64,000 nt of DNA from Berberis thunbergii (Eukaryota > Streptophyta > Magnoliopsida > Ranunculales > Berberidaceae): positions 248,001 to 312,000 of the forward strand of contig QNQO01000461.1 in NCBI GenBank assembly GCA_003290165.1. The letters are read 5' to 3'. Made by a program: the position numbers and the translations under genes. The stretch's first letter is position 1; each line of letters starts with the position of its first letter. Below the pieces are notes generated by a model. It did not search any database, had not been told where the DNA came from, and saw only the letters and a list, made by a program, of their open reading frames with translations. This document shows, piece after piece, positions 1 through 25,414 of the stretch.

Positions 1-3000
1 GGATACCACACCATTTTTTATTTATTTATTATTTTTTTTAGAAAATTTTAAAAAGATGTATGAATTTTGATAAATCTCTCCATTCCCAAACAAATAAAAC
101 ACTATCCTTAGTGTTAAACAAATGAAATGAAAAGTGAGAAATAAAAATTAGAACTTATTACCTCAGGTGATTTGTTGAGCATCTGTACCGTCCCTGCAAT
201 GAAAAAGAGTGAGTTTGTGGGGGTGGTGTGATGAAGAAGCAAATAGTGGATTAGGGTGGCTAGAAAAATTTTGGGTACGAACCAAGCGTTTGTTGGGTCG
301 TTCCCAAACTTTCATAAAAAGAAAAAAATGGATTGGAAAGATGACAGTGACAACAAGATCAAGTATCCCTAGACGATTGCTAAGAAGACATACAAACAAA
401 AATCACTTCTGAACCACACAAATGCCAAATCTAAGCAAACAACGTTTTAATGAGATTTTATCTTGTTAATCTGTGAGGGACAAGATTGATTGAAACCAGC
501 GGGCGTTACGCTGTTAGCTATTATTGCCTGATAAAGTTCTAACAGATGATCCTAAAAGCTTGTATCCAACAGTACAAAATCAGGAAGGTCAGAGTTACAC
601 TTGTAAGAAGTCGGATTATTGCACAAGTGACAGGAGATCACGTGGTCTAATTAAAAATTGTACATGTGCTACCGCTCTGTAGACCGATTGATATGAGAAC
701 GATGCATGTCAAATACGTACTTAGAGTGTGTGTTTTTAGCCAAAACTGTTAGTTACACCACGCCCTTTTGCGGTCTGCAGCTTACCAATGACTTGGCGTA
801 CCGGGTGAGTTACCCATGGGTGGTTAAACCCAACGTCACATTTTGCTTTAGTCAACACAAAATTCAGCAGAATAACCTAGGTCTTAGTTGTCCTATGAAC
901 ACCATTCTAGTTGGCTCTAATCTTAGTTGATTTTATTATGTGTCTTGGTTTCACACAGCTGGAGTGATGAGGTGGATGATGAAATCTCACCAGTTTCAAA
1001 AACAGGGCTAGGTCAGCCCTCTCTGTTTATGGTAGTTTATTAACGTAAGCAACCATGCAGTTTATTAAGATGCAGAAACATAAACAAACACCAAGCAATG
1101 TCCAATCGATTTTCACTCAGCACCCAAGCCACTAAAACAATGTGTGTGAAAGATATTCTAACTTGTGAGTTCAGACACAAGGTCTCCACCGTTGGAGTAG
1201 AGAGAAGTGTTATTTGAGAGTTACTCCTAGGTTCAAGCAATTGCTTTCTCTTCCCATAACACCACTGGTTGTCCACTACAAAAAAAATTGCCCTTTTTCA
1301 AATAACAATTCTTTTTTTTAATTTTATTTCTGATTCGATTGCTATTTTTTTAATCCAACAATTACACATGCAAAGATGTTTAATGGTCTTGGTCACGAAG
1401 TCATAAATTATTATTTTTTATTTTTTAATTTTGAAAGTGAATTAATTCTAACCTAAAACTAACAATCAACCTAATGCTAAAATAATGCCTAACTATTACA
1501 AGTTGCACTCGACCATTCGAGGCATATTAAAAAAAGTTAATAAGAATAAACTCTCTTCCTCACTAAAAACTACAAAAATAAAATAAAATAAAAAGGTCAT
1601 CAAACAAGTCTTAGGCAATTTCGCAGCTTTATCACTCATTTTTTCAAATGAATTTGTTTAACAGACAACCGACATAAAAAAATCTGAAAAAATTACAGAA
1701 ATTCGGGGGAGTGTCACGAAATTTGCTGTAAAATTTTCACGTTAAATGGACGTTGTTTGAGCCGTCTGCTGTTGTGTTATTTTTGTTATATGCTAAAAAT
1801 TACCAAAAAACGCATAAAGATGACAAAATTAAAGAAAAGGGAAAAAGAATTAAAGAAAATAAAAATATTCTCTATTGTCTCGAAAGTTGTATCTTCGAGA
1901 ATGTCTTTCTTCACCAAGTGATGTGCAACGACGCTATTTGATTGATGCAAAAAATCGACATTAATGTCGTTGCATGACTTTCGACATCAATCAAAGAAAT
2001 ATCTATTATTTTTATTTATTTATTTTCCTTCAATCTGCAATACACATCAACAATACATAGTGTATGGGTTATCGACTTCTTCACATGGATTTAAAGACAA
2101 ATGTGATTTTCAATTTAAAGAATAAAACAAAAAGAGTAAAATAATGGATGGTGAAAATAAACTGAAAGTTAAAGAGAAAAAAATAACATTTGAAAATGAG
2201 AAACAAAAATAAAACTTTTTCAATGGAATTAAATTGTAGTACATGCACTTCTCTACCAAGTAAAAATATAAAGCCAATAACTACAACTAAAAAAACTATC
2301 AAAGAAAAGTTATCCTTTATGAACTCCTTGTATGAGGTTTTATAGGTAAAAAGAATTCGAGTGAAATAAGGAATGAAACAAGGAAACATTGTTTGAGTTA
2401 AACAATGAAACATGGTTGAATGAAACAATGAATGGTTGAGTGAAATAAGGAATGATGTTGGAGTTGAATAAGGAAACATGTATTGACGTCTTGTAGAGAT
2501 TTTTTTTATGATAAAGTTGGTCATGTGGACGCCCAAATCTTCATATTGATTTTCTTGAGATTCGTAGTTATTGCTTTGTGGGCTTGACTTCATGGGTCTT
2601 GGGATTGAAATTCTTTAATCCTTATGAATATATTTGAACATTGAGTCTTTTAGTTGTTGAATTTAGCCTTATTGTGCCACTTTATGCATGATTTGAGATT
2701 TGTGCTTGAATTCCTACAAAATGCACAAAAAACACGTAATGAGATATTTTTATTCGATAATTGGACTTAACAATTGTATATTTAGGGGTGTAAAAATTGA
2801 TGTTTTGGGTGCTTATCAATTATGTTTTGGGTGCTTATCAATTTTGTTAAACGATGCTTGTTGATTTTTCTACCTCTACAACGATTTTCTCCTCCATTAA
2901 CCAAATTAAGTTGAAATCTTGCCTTCCCCTCCTAAAAATAAATAAAATATAAAGGAGCCACCGGTCTTCAACCCAATCACCAGCATCAGGCATCTTTCCA

Positions 3001-3744
3001 AATATTCTCCGAAAAATGCTTAATAAGGTTTTAGTAGCAATATTGATATATGACTAAAAAGGCGAAGTTTAATCAATGGGAAAAAAAATGATATATGGAC
3101 GTCTCCAGTTTGGTGGATTTTATTTCTGTGCCCTGCACAGGCATGGGGAGTCTAACAGTGAGACACATATCTTTGTTGTTGTAGATATAAATTATAACGT
3201 ATATCAAATACTTGAGTCTTGATCTAGATTTTACCCAAGTGACCCCATTGTTGTATGTTTTTCATTAGAGTTGTTCTCACAAGTGTAATGAATATAAGTG
3301 CATGATAAGTTACTTACTAGGACATGATCTGGTGGTCTTATGTGCCCGATTGTTCACGTGGAAATACATAATTGCTTGTGTATATCTTTACTACTGCGCA
3401 AGCATATACTGTGAATTCTCATTTAGCTGGATGGCTTCATGGTTCTTTCAGCCTTTAATAGGTAATTGTGAGAGACAAAATCCAACTAACACAATGGATA
3501 AAGATCTCTATCTGTTACCATTATAGTAATATAGTCTAGTTTGCTTCTTGAGTGTTTGATGATTTTTTTTTTCTTTATTGTACTTCTTATGTGCATGCCT
3601 AGAAGATCCTGAATATTTTAATTATGGTTTGTTTTGCCCTGCTATCTACCCGGTGATGATTTACATGCTAGGCCTGGATACACATATGCATTGGTTATGT
3701 TAGATCAAAAAAATTTCTGTTGCATCTCATCTTTTTGAATTTAG
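1..3744. other. AT-rich non-coding DNA upstream of the visible bZIP exons
   Basis: I recognise no exon here on either strand. It should contain upstream introns, and possibly unrecognised 5' exons, of the bZIP gene that starts to be readable at 3745, plus intergenic DNA. A short direct duplication (TGTTTTGGGTGCTTATCAAT, two adjacent copies) lies at about 2801-2842. An imperfect run of CAATGAAACA-like words lies at about 2365-2470. Open frames in the AT-rich part encode low-complexity Phe/Ile/Leu strings and are not convincing. Confidence 0.5.
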
Positions 3745-4539
3745 GATGAAAGAGAACTTAAAAGGCAGAGAAGAAAGCAGTCAAATAGGGAATCGGCTCG
3801 CCGATCCAGGTTGCGTAAGCAGGTATAGTTTCATACGGTTACTCTTACTGGCTTACTTTGAGTTATTAGTTCTTGATATATATATATATATATATATCTG
3901 TTTTGTTTTCAGGCAGAATGTGACAAGCTGGCTCAGCGTGTAGAAGTCTTAGAAGAAGAAAATAACACCCTTAAAGCTGAACTTAGTCACGTCAGAAGCG
4001 AGTACGAGCAGCTTCTCTCTCAGCATACTACACTTAAGGTGATGCATTAATTCCCTTTCCTTTTTTTTGGGGTGCTTGTACAAGAAACACAAATCTATTT
4101 AAGATAACGACTTCGTAATAAGGCAATTTACTAGTTTTGACTTGGATATCAATCTTCCAAACTAATCGGATTGTTGATCATAAGTACATATCCTTGTGGT
4201 AAGTCAACAGGATTTGCATTGGAGACTGCTCACCATGTTATGAGGTCTAAATTATTGGGGTCTCCTGATCGAGACATATTTGATGGTTCCCGTCCACCTT
4301 AAGATGTACTAATATTTATGATATGCTTTTCATAGATAATTTCTCCACTTGCTTGAGAATCTCTTAGGCCGTGTCCTAGTTTCCTTCTCATTACTTACTG
4401 GCTGATAATATTTTATAAATATGGGAATTTGCAGGAGAGGCGTGGGGAAATTCCTAGAGGAAATGATGGTAGTAATGACCATTCAGACAATGAAGATAAG
4501 CAGGAAATGCAAACAGAAAAGAGGCAAAGTGGTCACTAA
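3745..4539 (+). CDS. bZIP transcription factor, G-box-binding (GBF / bZIP16-68 type), C-terminal exons
   Basis: Three exons with GT-AG borders join in frame: 3745-3822, 3913-4038 and 4435-4539, ending in TAA. Together they give 102 residues. Exon one is the basic region, [20 protein letters not shown] and onward, with the invariant N-x7-R DNA-contact spacing. Exon two is the leucine zipper, with heptad positions occupied by Leu, Val and Leu ([16 protein letters not shown]...). Exon three is a hydrophilic acidic tail. In group-G plant bZIPs this module dimerises and binds CACGTG G-boxes in light and stress promoters, in the nucleus. These proteins are usually 300-420 residues with a Pro-rich N-terminal half. 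That half is not recognisable in the preceding 3.7 kb, so this is a partial gene model. A (TA)n run lies in the first visible intron. Family assignment is firm; the exact paralogue is not known. Confidence 0.9.
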
Positions 4540-5164
4540 AAAACAGTTAAACTGCTTCATAGCCCCATGTCCAGGATCACAACCTAACCCATTAGCAGGC
4601 TTATAGTATGCTTTTTCAAAATCGATCAGATCTGACCTTCCCAGTCATGGGTTCATCTTGTATACTGTCAGCCCTTGTTTTAATCAATCATTAACATTTG
4701 ATAGCATAGTAGAGACTGGGGAACTTGTCTTAGATTTTTCGTCTGTTACATTGACAGGAACATTAACGTTTATAGCTACCTTTGTAGTCCTTGTGGTGGA
4801 TGTGATGTACAATGCAGGAGAGAAGTAATAAACTGGGTTTCTGTATTCTAATGAAGCTTTAATAGTTGCAAAAAGGATTTGATTTGTAGTATTGGACAAC
4901 AAAGCATTGATAACTTGATTTGAGTTCTGTCTAGGACCTATGTTCAATTGTTGATCATATTAAACTTGCAAGTTATGCATCTTTTACTTGTTAAAGATGG
5001 ATGAGGAAGTTGAATCTTTGCTTGGATGTGCTATAGTCAAGTGCTTGAAGTAATTGTTTTTATAGCGTGTTTCAGGTTTGCTCGCTTCACGAATGAGAAG
5101 TGAACAGGCTTTGCTCATATCTGAATTGTACATTATTATTCCCTGATCAAAATTATAGGTTTTG
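4540..5164 (+). other. probable bZIP 3' UTR and downstream intergenic DNA
   Basis: No conserved coding sequence is seen directly after the bZIP stop codon. The segment is T-rich and probably includes the 3' UTR. A minus-strand open frame at 4684-4947 has no recognisable domain and was not annotated. Confidence 0.4.
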
Positions 5165-5476
5165 CAGAACAGGTGCATGGAGAATTCAAATATACATATC
5201 ACCGAACTCTGGTTGAGTTGGATTGGACCATCAGCTATACCGGTAATTGAATTGCTCTCCTGATGTAGTTTCTTAATGTAACAACTCCCATTCCTTTATA
5301 ACTACTGAAGTGCTGCTAATGTCATTATTACACAGGGTGCCACAGTGAGGAATATTCTTATAGGAACTTGTTGCGCAAAGTTCGATGGTGGAAAACCATT
5401 CTCTGGAGAATCATCATGGGTGGGGCAGCCATTGGGATTTGATCTAGGGGATTGGCGGCAGGTAAAGGTGGCAGAG

Positions 5477-6112
5477 TCAGACTAGCTGGTGCAGGTGCAA
5501 CATTAGGACTAGGAGATGCAACTTCACCTTAGGACTAGGTGGTGCAGATGCGCCCTGGGAACTCGGAGGAGAGCAGATAGGTGATAGATTTGTTAGGTTG
5601 TGCTCAGGTTCTACCAGCACTCCTTTTATGCCATGGCATCTGATTGAAGATCCTGAAGTGCAGATGTTTGGGCTAATGATCTGCACATCATTAAGGTAAA
5701 TGCTTCTCTTGCTACTGCCGTTGTTATTAACTCGCAGCATGAAGTCTGGTTCTGAAGTTGGGATCATGGACCCACTTGGGAGAAGTTTCAGGTGATCGAA
5801 GAGCAAAGGTGAAGGAATTGAATGTCTCAGCAAGAAATTGTATATATTACTCTCATACACTGGAATTTGAGATAGCATTCGATCATTGGGCATCAGGAAG
5901 GTTACATTTCCTGGTATTCTGTCTGGTGGGTACATATTAATCAGCATCACAAAGCTGAAGTAGTTGGCTGTTTGCATCTGATGGAGTGCAGTATGGAGTT
6001 CCTCTGTGCTTGGGGAGGGTCCATTCAAGGCAGTGGCTTGTAACATAAGACCCATCAACAGGCTTAATAAAGTCAAGTAAGTCGCACTGTCTGTTATTAA
6101 GAGGAGGCCCAT
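5477..6112 (-). CDS. FAS1 (fasciclin) domain secreted protein, fasciclin-like arabinogalactan type
   Basis: The single-exon frame gives 211 residues. Residues 1-28 are a hydrophobic signal peptide (YLTLLSLLMGLMLQATALNG). Residues about 35-170 are one FAS1 domain: the NVTFLMPNDRML strand, then LLRHSIPSPLLFDHLKLLPSGSMIPT, the N-glycosylation sites N-V-T and N-G-S, and the closing IRCHGIKGVLVEP motif. It resembles the small single-FAS1 plant proteins related to FLA19/20, which are cell-wall or plasma-membrane associated and act in adhesion or wall organisation. After SAPPSPK the frame turns Leu/His-rich and stops. The overlapping frame instead continues as an arabinogalactan-like Pro/Ala/Ser tail (ASPSPNVAPAPASLTLPPLP) to a stop at 5358-5360. 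This suggests an indel near 5520-5545. The start ATG precedes the signal peptide directly. Family call is firm; integrity is doubtful. Confidence 0.8.
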   Translation of the reverse strand: MGLLLITDSATYLTLLSLLMGLMLQATALNGPSPSTEELHTALHQMQTANYFSFVMLINMYPPDRIPGNVTFLMPNDRMLSQIPVYESNIYNFLLRHSIPSPLLFDHLKLLPSGSMIPTSEPDFMLRVNNNGSSKRSIYLNDVQIISPNICTSGSSIRCHGIKGVLVEPEHNLTNLSPICSPPSSQGASAPPSPKVKLHLLVLMLHLHQLV

Positions 6113-6149
6113 GAGCTTGCTTTGCCTTCTGGTAAGTTAAGACTTAGAT

Positions 6150-6160
6150 GCATATATAGG
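6150..6160 (-). promoter_or_regulatory. TATA box candidate for the FAS1 gene
   Basis: On the minus strand CCTATATATGC lies about 38-48 bp upstream of the FAS1 start codon. The position suits a TATA box with a very short 5' leader. It rests on sequence match and spacing only. Confidence 0.4.
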
Positions 6161-6571
6161 TTAGTTTGGGCATGCAATTCTACTGCTTCAACAACTAGGT
6201 TCATTCTTCCGGCGTGTTGACCTCGATGGACAGGTTTACCACATTATTATGCAGAATCCTCGAGTAAGTTGTAACCATATTTCTTTTAAATTGTTTATAG
6301 GGAAAACTCTCTTTCAATGATTTATCCCCGATGGTTTTCTATGTTCACGTTTAAAGATATTTGGTAGGCGCGAATTTGTTTCTTTTTGGCTCAACTACCT
6401 ATTTCAGGTTCATGAGATTTTGCATCTCTGCAGGTTAAGGTGGAAAAATAAAAGAGCATGGGAAGGAGGCTTGATCATGGGACTGCCTTCTCATACCACC
6501 GAGATTGGTGCTCCAATACTTGCTACATGCCATCCATGCCTCCTTTCGTTGTTTGACATTAAAGCTGGATA

Positions 6572-7347
6572 ATAGTTAAAGTGTCAAGTGAAAACACATC
6601 CAACGTTTTTAAGCTTGTGATGAGAATGAATGTGTGCTACTGGTTGGTTGCACTCCACTTTCTTCACATGAAACCTGATTCCACAACACTGTTCAAAATG
6701 TTCCTTTTGCACTTTTCATATCGTTGCCAATGTGATTGCAAGTTCAACCATAATACATTGAAGTCTCAAAAGTACCTTCTAGTTTTGCGTGGTGCTACTG
6801 CTGACTTTTCATCATCGAATTGATAAATATTTTCCTTCTCATGGTAGAGGCTAGATTTTCATGATATATTCACATCCAAGGTCAAATGGATAATTTATTT
6901 GGTATAAATTGATTTAAGCTCCTTGTTTTGAATACCAACAATTAAAGTGGTAATTCATTGATGTTGAATGAACATGATTCTTGGCTGGCTCGAAGTTCTG
7001 TAAAAAATGACATCAAGGCATGAAAAAGATAAAAACCATTACAAATTCTATTTGCCAAAACCGCTATGTAGAGCCCAGGCAGGGTATTTATGAAAAGACT
7101 AGTGTTATCAAAGCATCTCTTGTAGGTTTGAGTAATACATTCCCTTGTCACGTTTGAGTAAAATTTAGGGATACGGTGTCTGATGTTACATATCCATCCC
7201 CAGTGTGGTTGCAAAATTTAGGGATCTGGTGCCTGATGTAACCTTTCCGATCCCGCATGGTGGCAACATGACACATCTTGGTAGTGCCTGAACATAGCAA
7301 CCCAACCCGAGTATGAATTTTTGGGCTCAGGTTGCCCGAATTTCCAA
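6572..7347. other. intergenic, no recognised feature
   Basis: AT-rich DNA between the FAS1 locus and the MITE. No conserved open frame, splice structure or repeat was recognised. Confidence 0.4.
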
Positions 7348-7730
7348 GGGCTTGTTTGGTTACTCAATGGAATGGGAATGAAAATGAGAATGATAATAGG
7401 AATGGTAATGGTAATGGGAATGAAAATGGAAATGGGAATGGTAATGGGAATATGTATTTTTGGTATACTTTTAAAATGGTAAGGTGGTAATGTAAAACTT
7501 ATTTTCAAAAATACCCTCACTTAGTTAAAATGGGGGAGGGTGAGGAGGGTAAAAATGGTCATTAGGTAACTTTAACCATTACAATGGAAATGGTAATGAC
7601 CATTCATAGGGGGGAGGTAGGAATTGCCATTACAACCAAATATGTAATGGAGATTACCATTACAATGATTTTTTGTTTCACCAAACAAATGAATGTAGTT
7701 GATGGTCAAAGGGGTAACCAAACATGCCCC
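7348..7730. mobile_element. MITE with GGGCWTGTTTGGTTAC terminal inverted repeats
   Basis: The left end GGGCTTGTTTGGTTAC and the right end GTAACCAAACATGCCC are inverted copies with one mismatch over 16 bp. Together they bound 383 bp. The interior is built of GGAATG/AATGGTAATGG words near the left and complementary CCATTAC words toward the right. No protein is encoded. This terminus and composition are common in plant PIF/Harbinger- and hAT-type MITEs. I could not define a clean target-site duplication, so the superfamily is unresolved. Confidence 0.65.
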
Positions 7731-7868
7731 AAAAGTTTTGAAGTAGATGAGGATGTTGAATTCATGACCGACAATAATTTAGGGCATGAGCACAATCACC
7801 AAGCTGAAATGTTTTTAAATTTAAATATGGAAAAATCTAGGGTGCCTGGACCTGTGCCTAATGGCCAA

Positions 7869-7922
7869 CCGTCCATCTACCTCGAGATGTGAATTATTTC
7901 ATATCTCGAGACAAATAGACGG
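7869..7922. repeat. short foldback around CTCGAG sites
   Basis: The sequence from CCGTCCATCTACCTCGAGAT to ATCTCGAGACAAATAGACGG is an imperfect palindrome with a loop of about ten bases. GTGCCTGG occurs on both sides outside it. This may be the remnant core of a foldback MITE. Confidence 0.4.
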
Positions 7923-9944
7923 TGCCTGGTGGTTGTAGTAGTGCTCTTTAAATATTCACTATAAATCATGTAATATAGATAATAAATTTAGGGAGTTGCT
8001 AAATGTACCTGACTATTTGATTTGGTTGTACCAGTTATTTATTGCACCGATATTTTGGGATGTTTCGACTTATCATTTTATTTAATAAAAATTATTTGAT
8101 GGTGAAATTTACTCATTTAGGAGTATTAATTGATTCTTGAATGAAAGTTCAGTCATGCATTATTTAAATTTCATTAATCAGAGAGAAGCAGACAATATAA
8201 ATACGAATTAAAAATGAATAAAGTAACAAATGTATGTTCGGCACAGAAGTGGTGCGAGTGTGGTATTGTTTATAGGTCAATATAAATGAATAACTGGTTT
8301 AAGATAAATAATTTATGGCTTGATAAATTTTCATTAATTTATTTTTTAACCATTTCGTACAGGATGGCAAGTCGACTAACTTTTTGTAGGTCATATTTGC
8401 CATGGTCAAATTTCACAATAAGTATAGGTAAGGTAAATAATTACTAAAATATACTAAAAATTTTAATTAGCTTTATACATTTGTCTAATGGAGGAACTAC
8501 TTGTTCTGGTTTGGTGTTTTTGATGTAATTTGTCTCCTATCATTCCATGGTATTTTATTGATTTTGGGAACGAATAAATTTCACATCAGCTTAATTGCTG
8601 ATTCAAGTGGATTTTGGCTTCTTGAGTACATTCTCTTGGAAATGTAGCCGACTAACTTTGTTTCAGGACTAGTAGGTTCGAGCAAGATTAGATGAGTTTG
8701 TTTTGTGAAGAACAGATGTTGTTGAGGAGTTGCGCTTGAGAGTTTTATTTATATATATATAGGTGATTGTTTTACTCTATTGTAATAGAACGAATAACAA
8801 CTTATTTCATTTAGGCAGAATTATGTCTTTGGGCAGTTAAATTTTGATATAATTAGATCCACGAGAATTCAACGTTAGTTTTATTTCATTTAGTTAAATA
8901 TTAGAATTGTCTTGCATTTTTTTCTATTATGGTAAATTGTGCAATTGATCGTTTCTTGTGGATGCCAATTGTTACTATGCGTGAATGAATTTCATGTCCT
9001 GAATTTCGAAAAATCAACTATCCTACGTCGATATTAGGATTTCGGTCTTTCTTATAAATCAAGGCGTGACAGTGGGTGAGCTGTTGTTGTTGATTCTTGA
9101 GAAGAGATGAGATAACCTTTTTATTGGTGGTGTGTTTTGGTAGATGAAAAAAATGGGTGGTGGTGTAAAAGAGGAGAATTGGTAGTGTAAAAATTAGGGG
9201 TGGGCATCTCATCTCGTCCCAATCCCCTCTCTATTTTTTTTGGTCATTTTGTGATTGATCAAATTCATCATGATCCCGTCCGCGTCCTAATCTAGAGTGT
9301 GATTGAATTGGGATGAAGATTTTCAATCCCGCTCACCCCGTCTCGTCCCAAACTTATTTATTTAATATATATTATTGTTAATTTTAATCAAACAACTTTT
9401 CTAAAATAAAATATAGGATGTGTTTAAATTAAATCAAAACATCTAATATGTGAAAACTTGTTTGATTTAATACTCTATGTTTAGATAAAAACTTAAGTTT
9501 GAATACTTTAGACCATATAGAACTCATGAAAATTTATACTTTTCACATTTTAGATTGGTTATAGGACAATTATTTTGTAAGACATTAAAGACAAATGATG
9601 GTTTGTTTTAGTTTTGCATTGAGTTATATGTACAATTATTGGTTAATGTATCACAAAAATGATGTTTAACATAAAAAAAAAATTTGTAAGTTTATTGGAC
9701 AATAAATTTTACATGACATTTAATATTGTTACATTAATAATTATATCTAAATAAATTTTGCATTATTAGTGTGTAAATAATGTGGTGAAATTATTTTGTA
9801 TTCTTCATTAGAAGACTACTTAGTTCCGATGAGTGTCCCGTTACATCAGTCCCATGCCCACCCCGACTAAAAATGTTGTGTTCCATGAGCATAGCGGCAT
9901 TCCCCGTTTCAGACTCACCCATGGACGCAATGCAACATTTTCTT
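7923..9944. other. intergenic, no recognised gene
   Basis: AT-rich sequence between the foldback and the hAT-like MITE. It contains a short (TA)n run near 8750. I see no convincing exon or mobile element boundary. Confidence 0.4.
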
Positions 9945-10324
9945 TAGGGCTGAAAAACCGAACCGTCGGTTCGATTTTTCACCTAAACCGTGAACCGAAC
10001 CGACTTAGGTCGGTTTTAAAATTTTCAAACCGAAACCGAACCGACCATTAACAAAACCGATCCGAAACCGAATCGATTCCAATTTATGCAAACCGTAACC
10101 GAACCGAATATTTAAACATATTATATTATTTATATATATTTCATTTTTATATATAAATAATATATTATATTTAAATATTCGGTTCGGTTCGGTTTGGTCG
10201 GTTTAAATCACATAAAAACCGAAAATCGAAGCTTCGGTTTTACATTTTTTTAAACCGAAACCGATCCGAACCGAATTTATTTTGATCAGTTCGATCGATT
10301 TGATCAGTTTTTTGTTCGGCCCTA
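9945..10324. mobile_element. hAT-like MITE rich in ACCGAACCGA motifs, upstream of the succinate-CoA ligase gene
   Basis: The element is 380 bp and starts TAGGGCTGAAAAACCG. It ends TTTGTTCGGCCCTA, whose complement starts TAGGGCCGAAC. It is flanked by ATTTTCTT (9937-9944) and CTTTTCTT (10325-10332), an 8-bp target duplication with one mismatch, as expected for hAT. The two arms carry many copies of ACCGAACCGA and its complement around an AT-rich centre (TATATTATTTATATATA), so it can form a long hairpin. It ends about 112 bp before the start codon of the next gene, so it lies in that gene's proximal promoter or abuts its leader. Confidence 0.7.
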
Positions 10325-10436
10325 CTTTTCTTCCTCCGTCTTTATGTTTTGCACTCGGAGGGAGGATGAGTCAGTTGTTTTTGTTTGTCGCATCGAACCA
10401 AACCATAACCCTAACCTTAGAGAGAGGAGAGCAGCG

Positions 10437-25233
<14,797 letters not shown>

Positions 25234-25408
25234 TTTAGTCAAACTCATCTGGCCGTGATTCTTGGTGGCAGGATTTTTCATCAGAACTATGGAGTTTCCT
25301 TCCGTTTTTTCAATTTCAATATCATACAGCCAGGCTATTTGAAAATTTTGATGTGGGTATAGTTTCAGGAGCATAAGTTCCATTATCTGCACTTTTGTCA
25401 TTGGTTTG

Positions 25409-25414
25409 AATAAA
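25409..25414 (+). terminator. polyadenylation signal AATAAA of the succinate-CoA ligase alpha gene
   Basis: AATAAA lies 176 bp after the stop codon in T-rich 3' UTR-like sequence. This is a consensus near-upstream element at a usual distance for plants. Confidence 0.5.

Larger units (their letters stand above)
5165..6571 (+). other. candidate spliced exons of an unidentified plus-strand gene, surrounding the antisense FAS1 gene
   Basis: Four plus-strand blocks are open and flanked by plausible splice sites. The first (about 5168-5240) reads QVHGEFKYTYHRTLVELDWT. It joins in phase to about 5336-5460 (ATVRNILIGTCCAKFDGG and so on), which ends at CAG|GTAAAG. Further on are about 6200-6263 (FFRRVDLDGQVYHIIMQNPR, donor CGA|GTAAGT) and about 6410-6571 (VHEILHLCRLRWKNKRAW and on to a stop). 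I recognise no family. If real, the FAS1 gene would sit in an intron on the other strand. Chance open frames, or a decayed gene, are equally possible. Confidence 0.2.

Noticed and set aside
1272..1300. CACTACAAAAAAAATTGCC resembling a CACTA terminus
   Set aside because: No partner terminus, subterminal repeats or 3-bp duplication could be found in the surrounding DNA.
2081..2593. 170-codon open frame on the minus strand
   Set aside because: Composition is Phe/Ile/Leu-rich from AT-rich imperfect repeats, with no domain, splice or codon signal.
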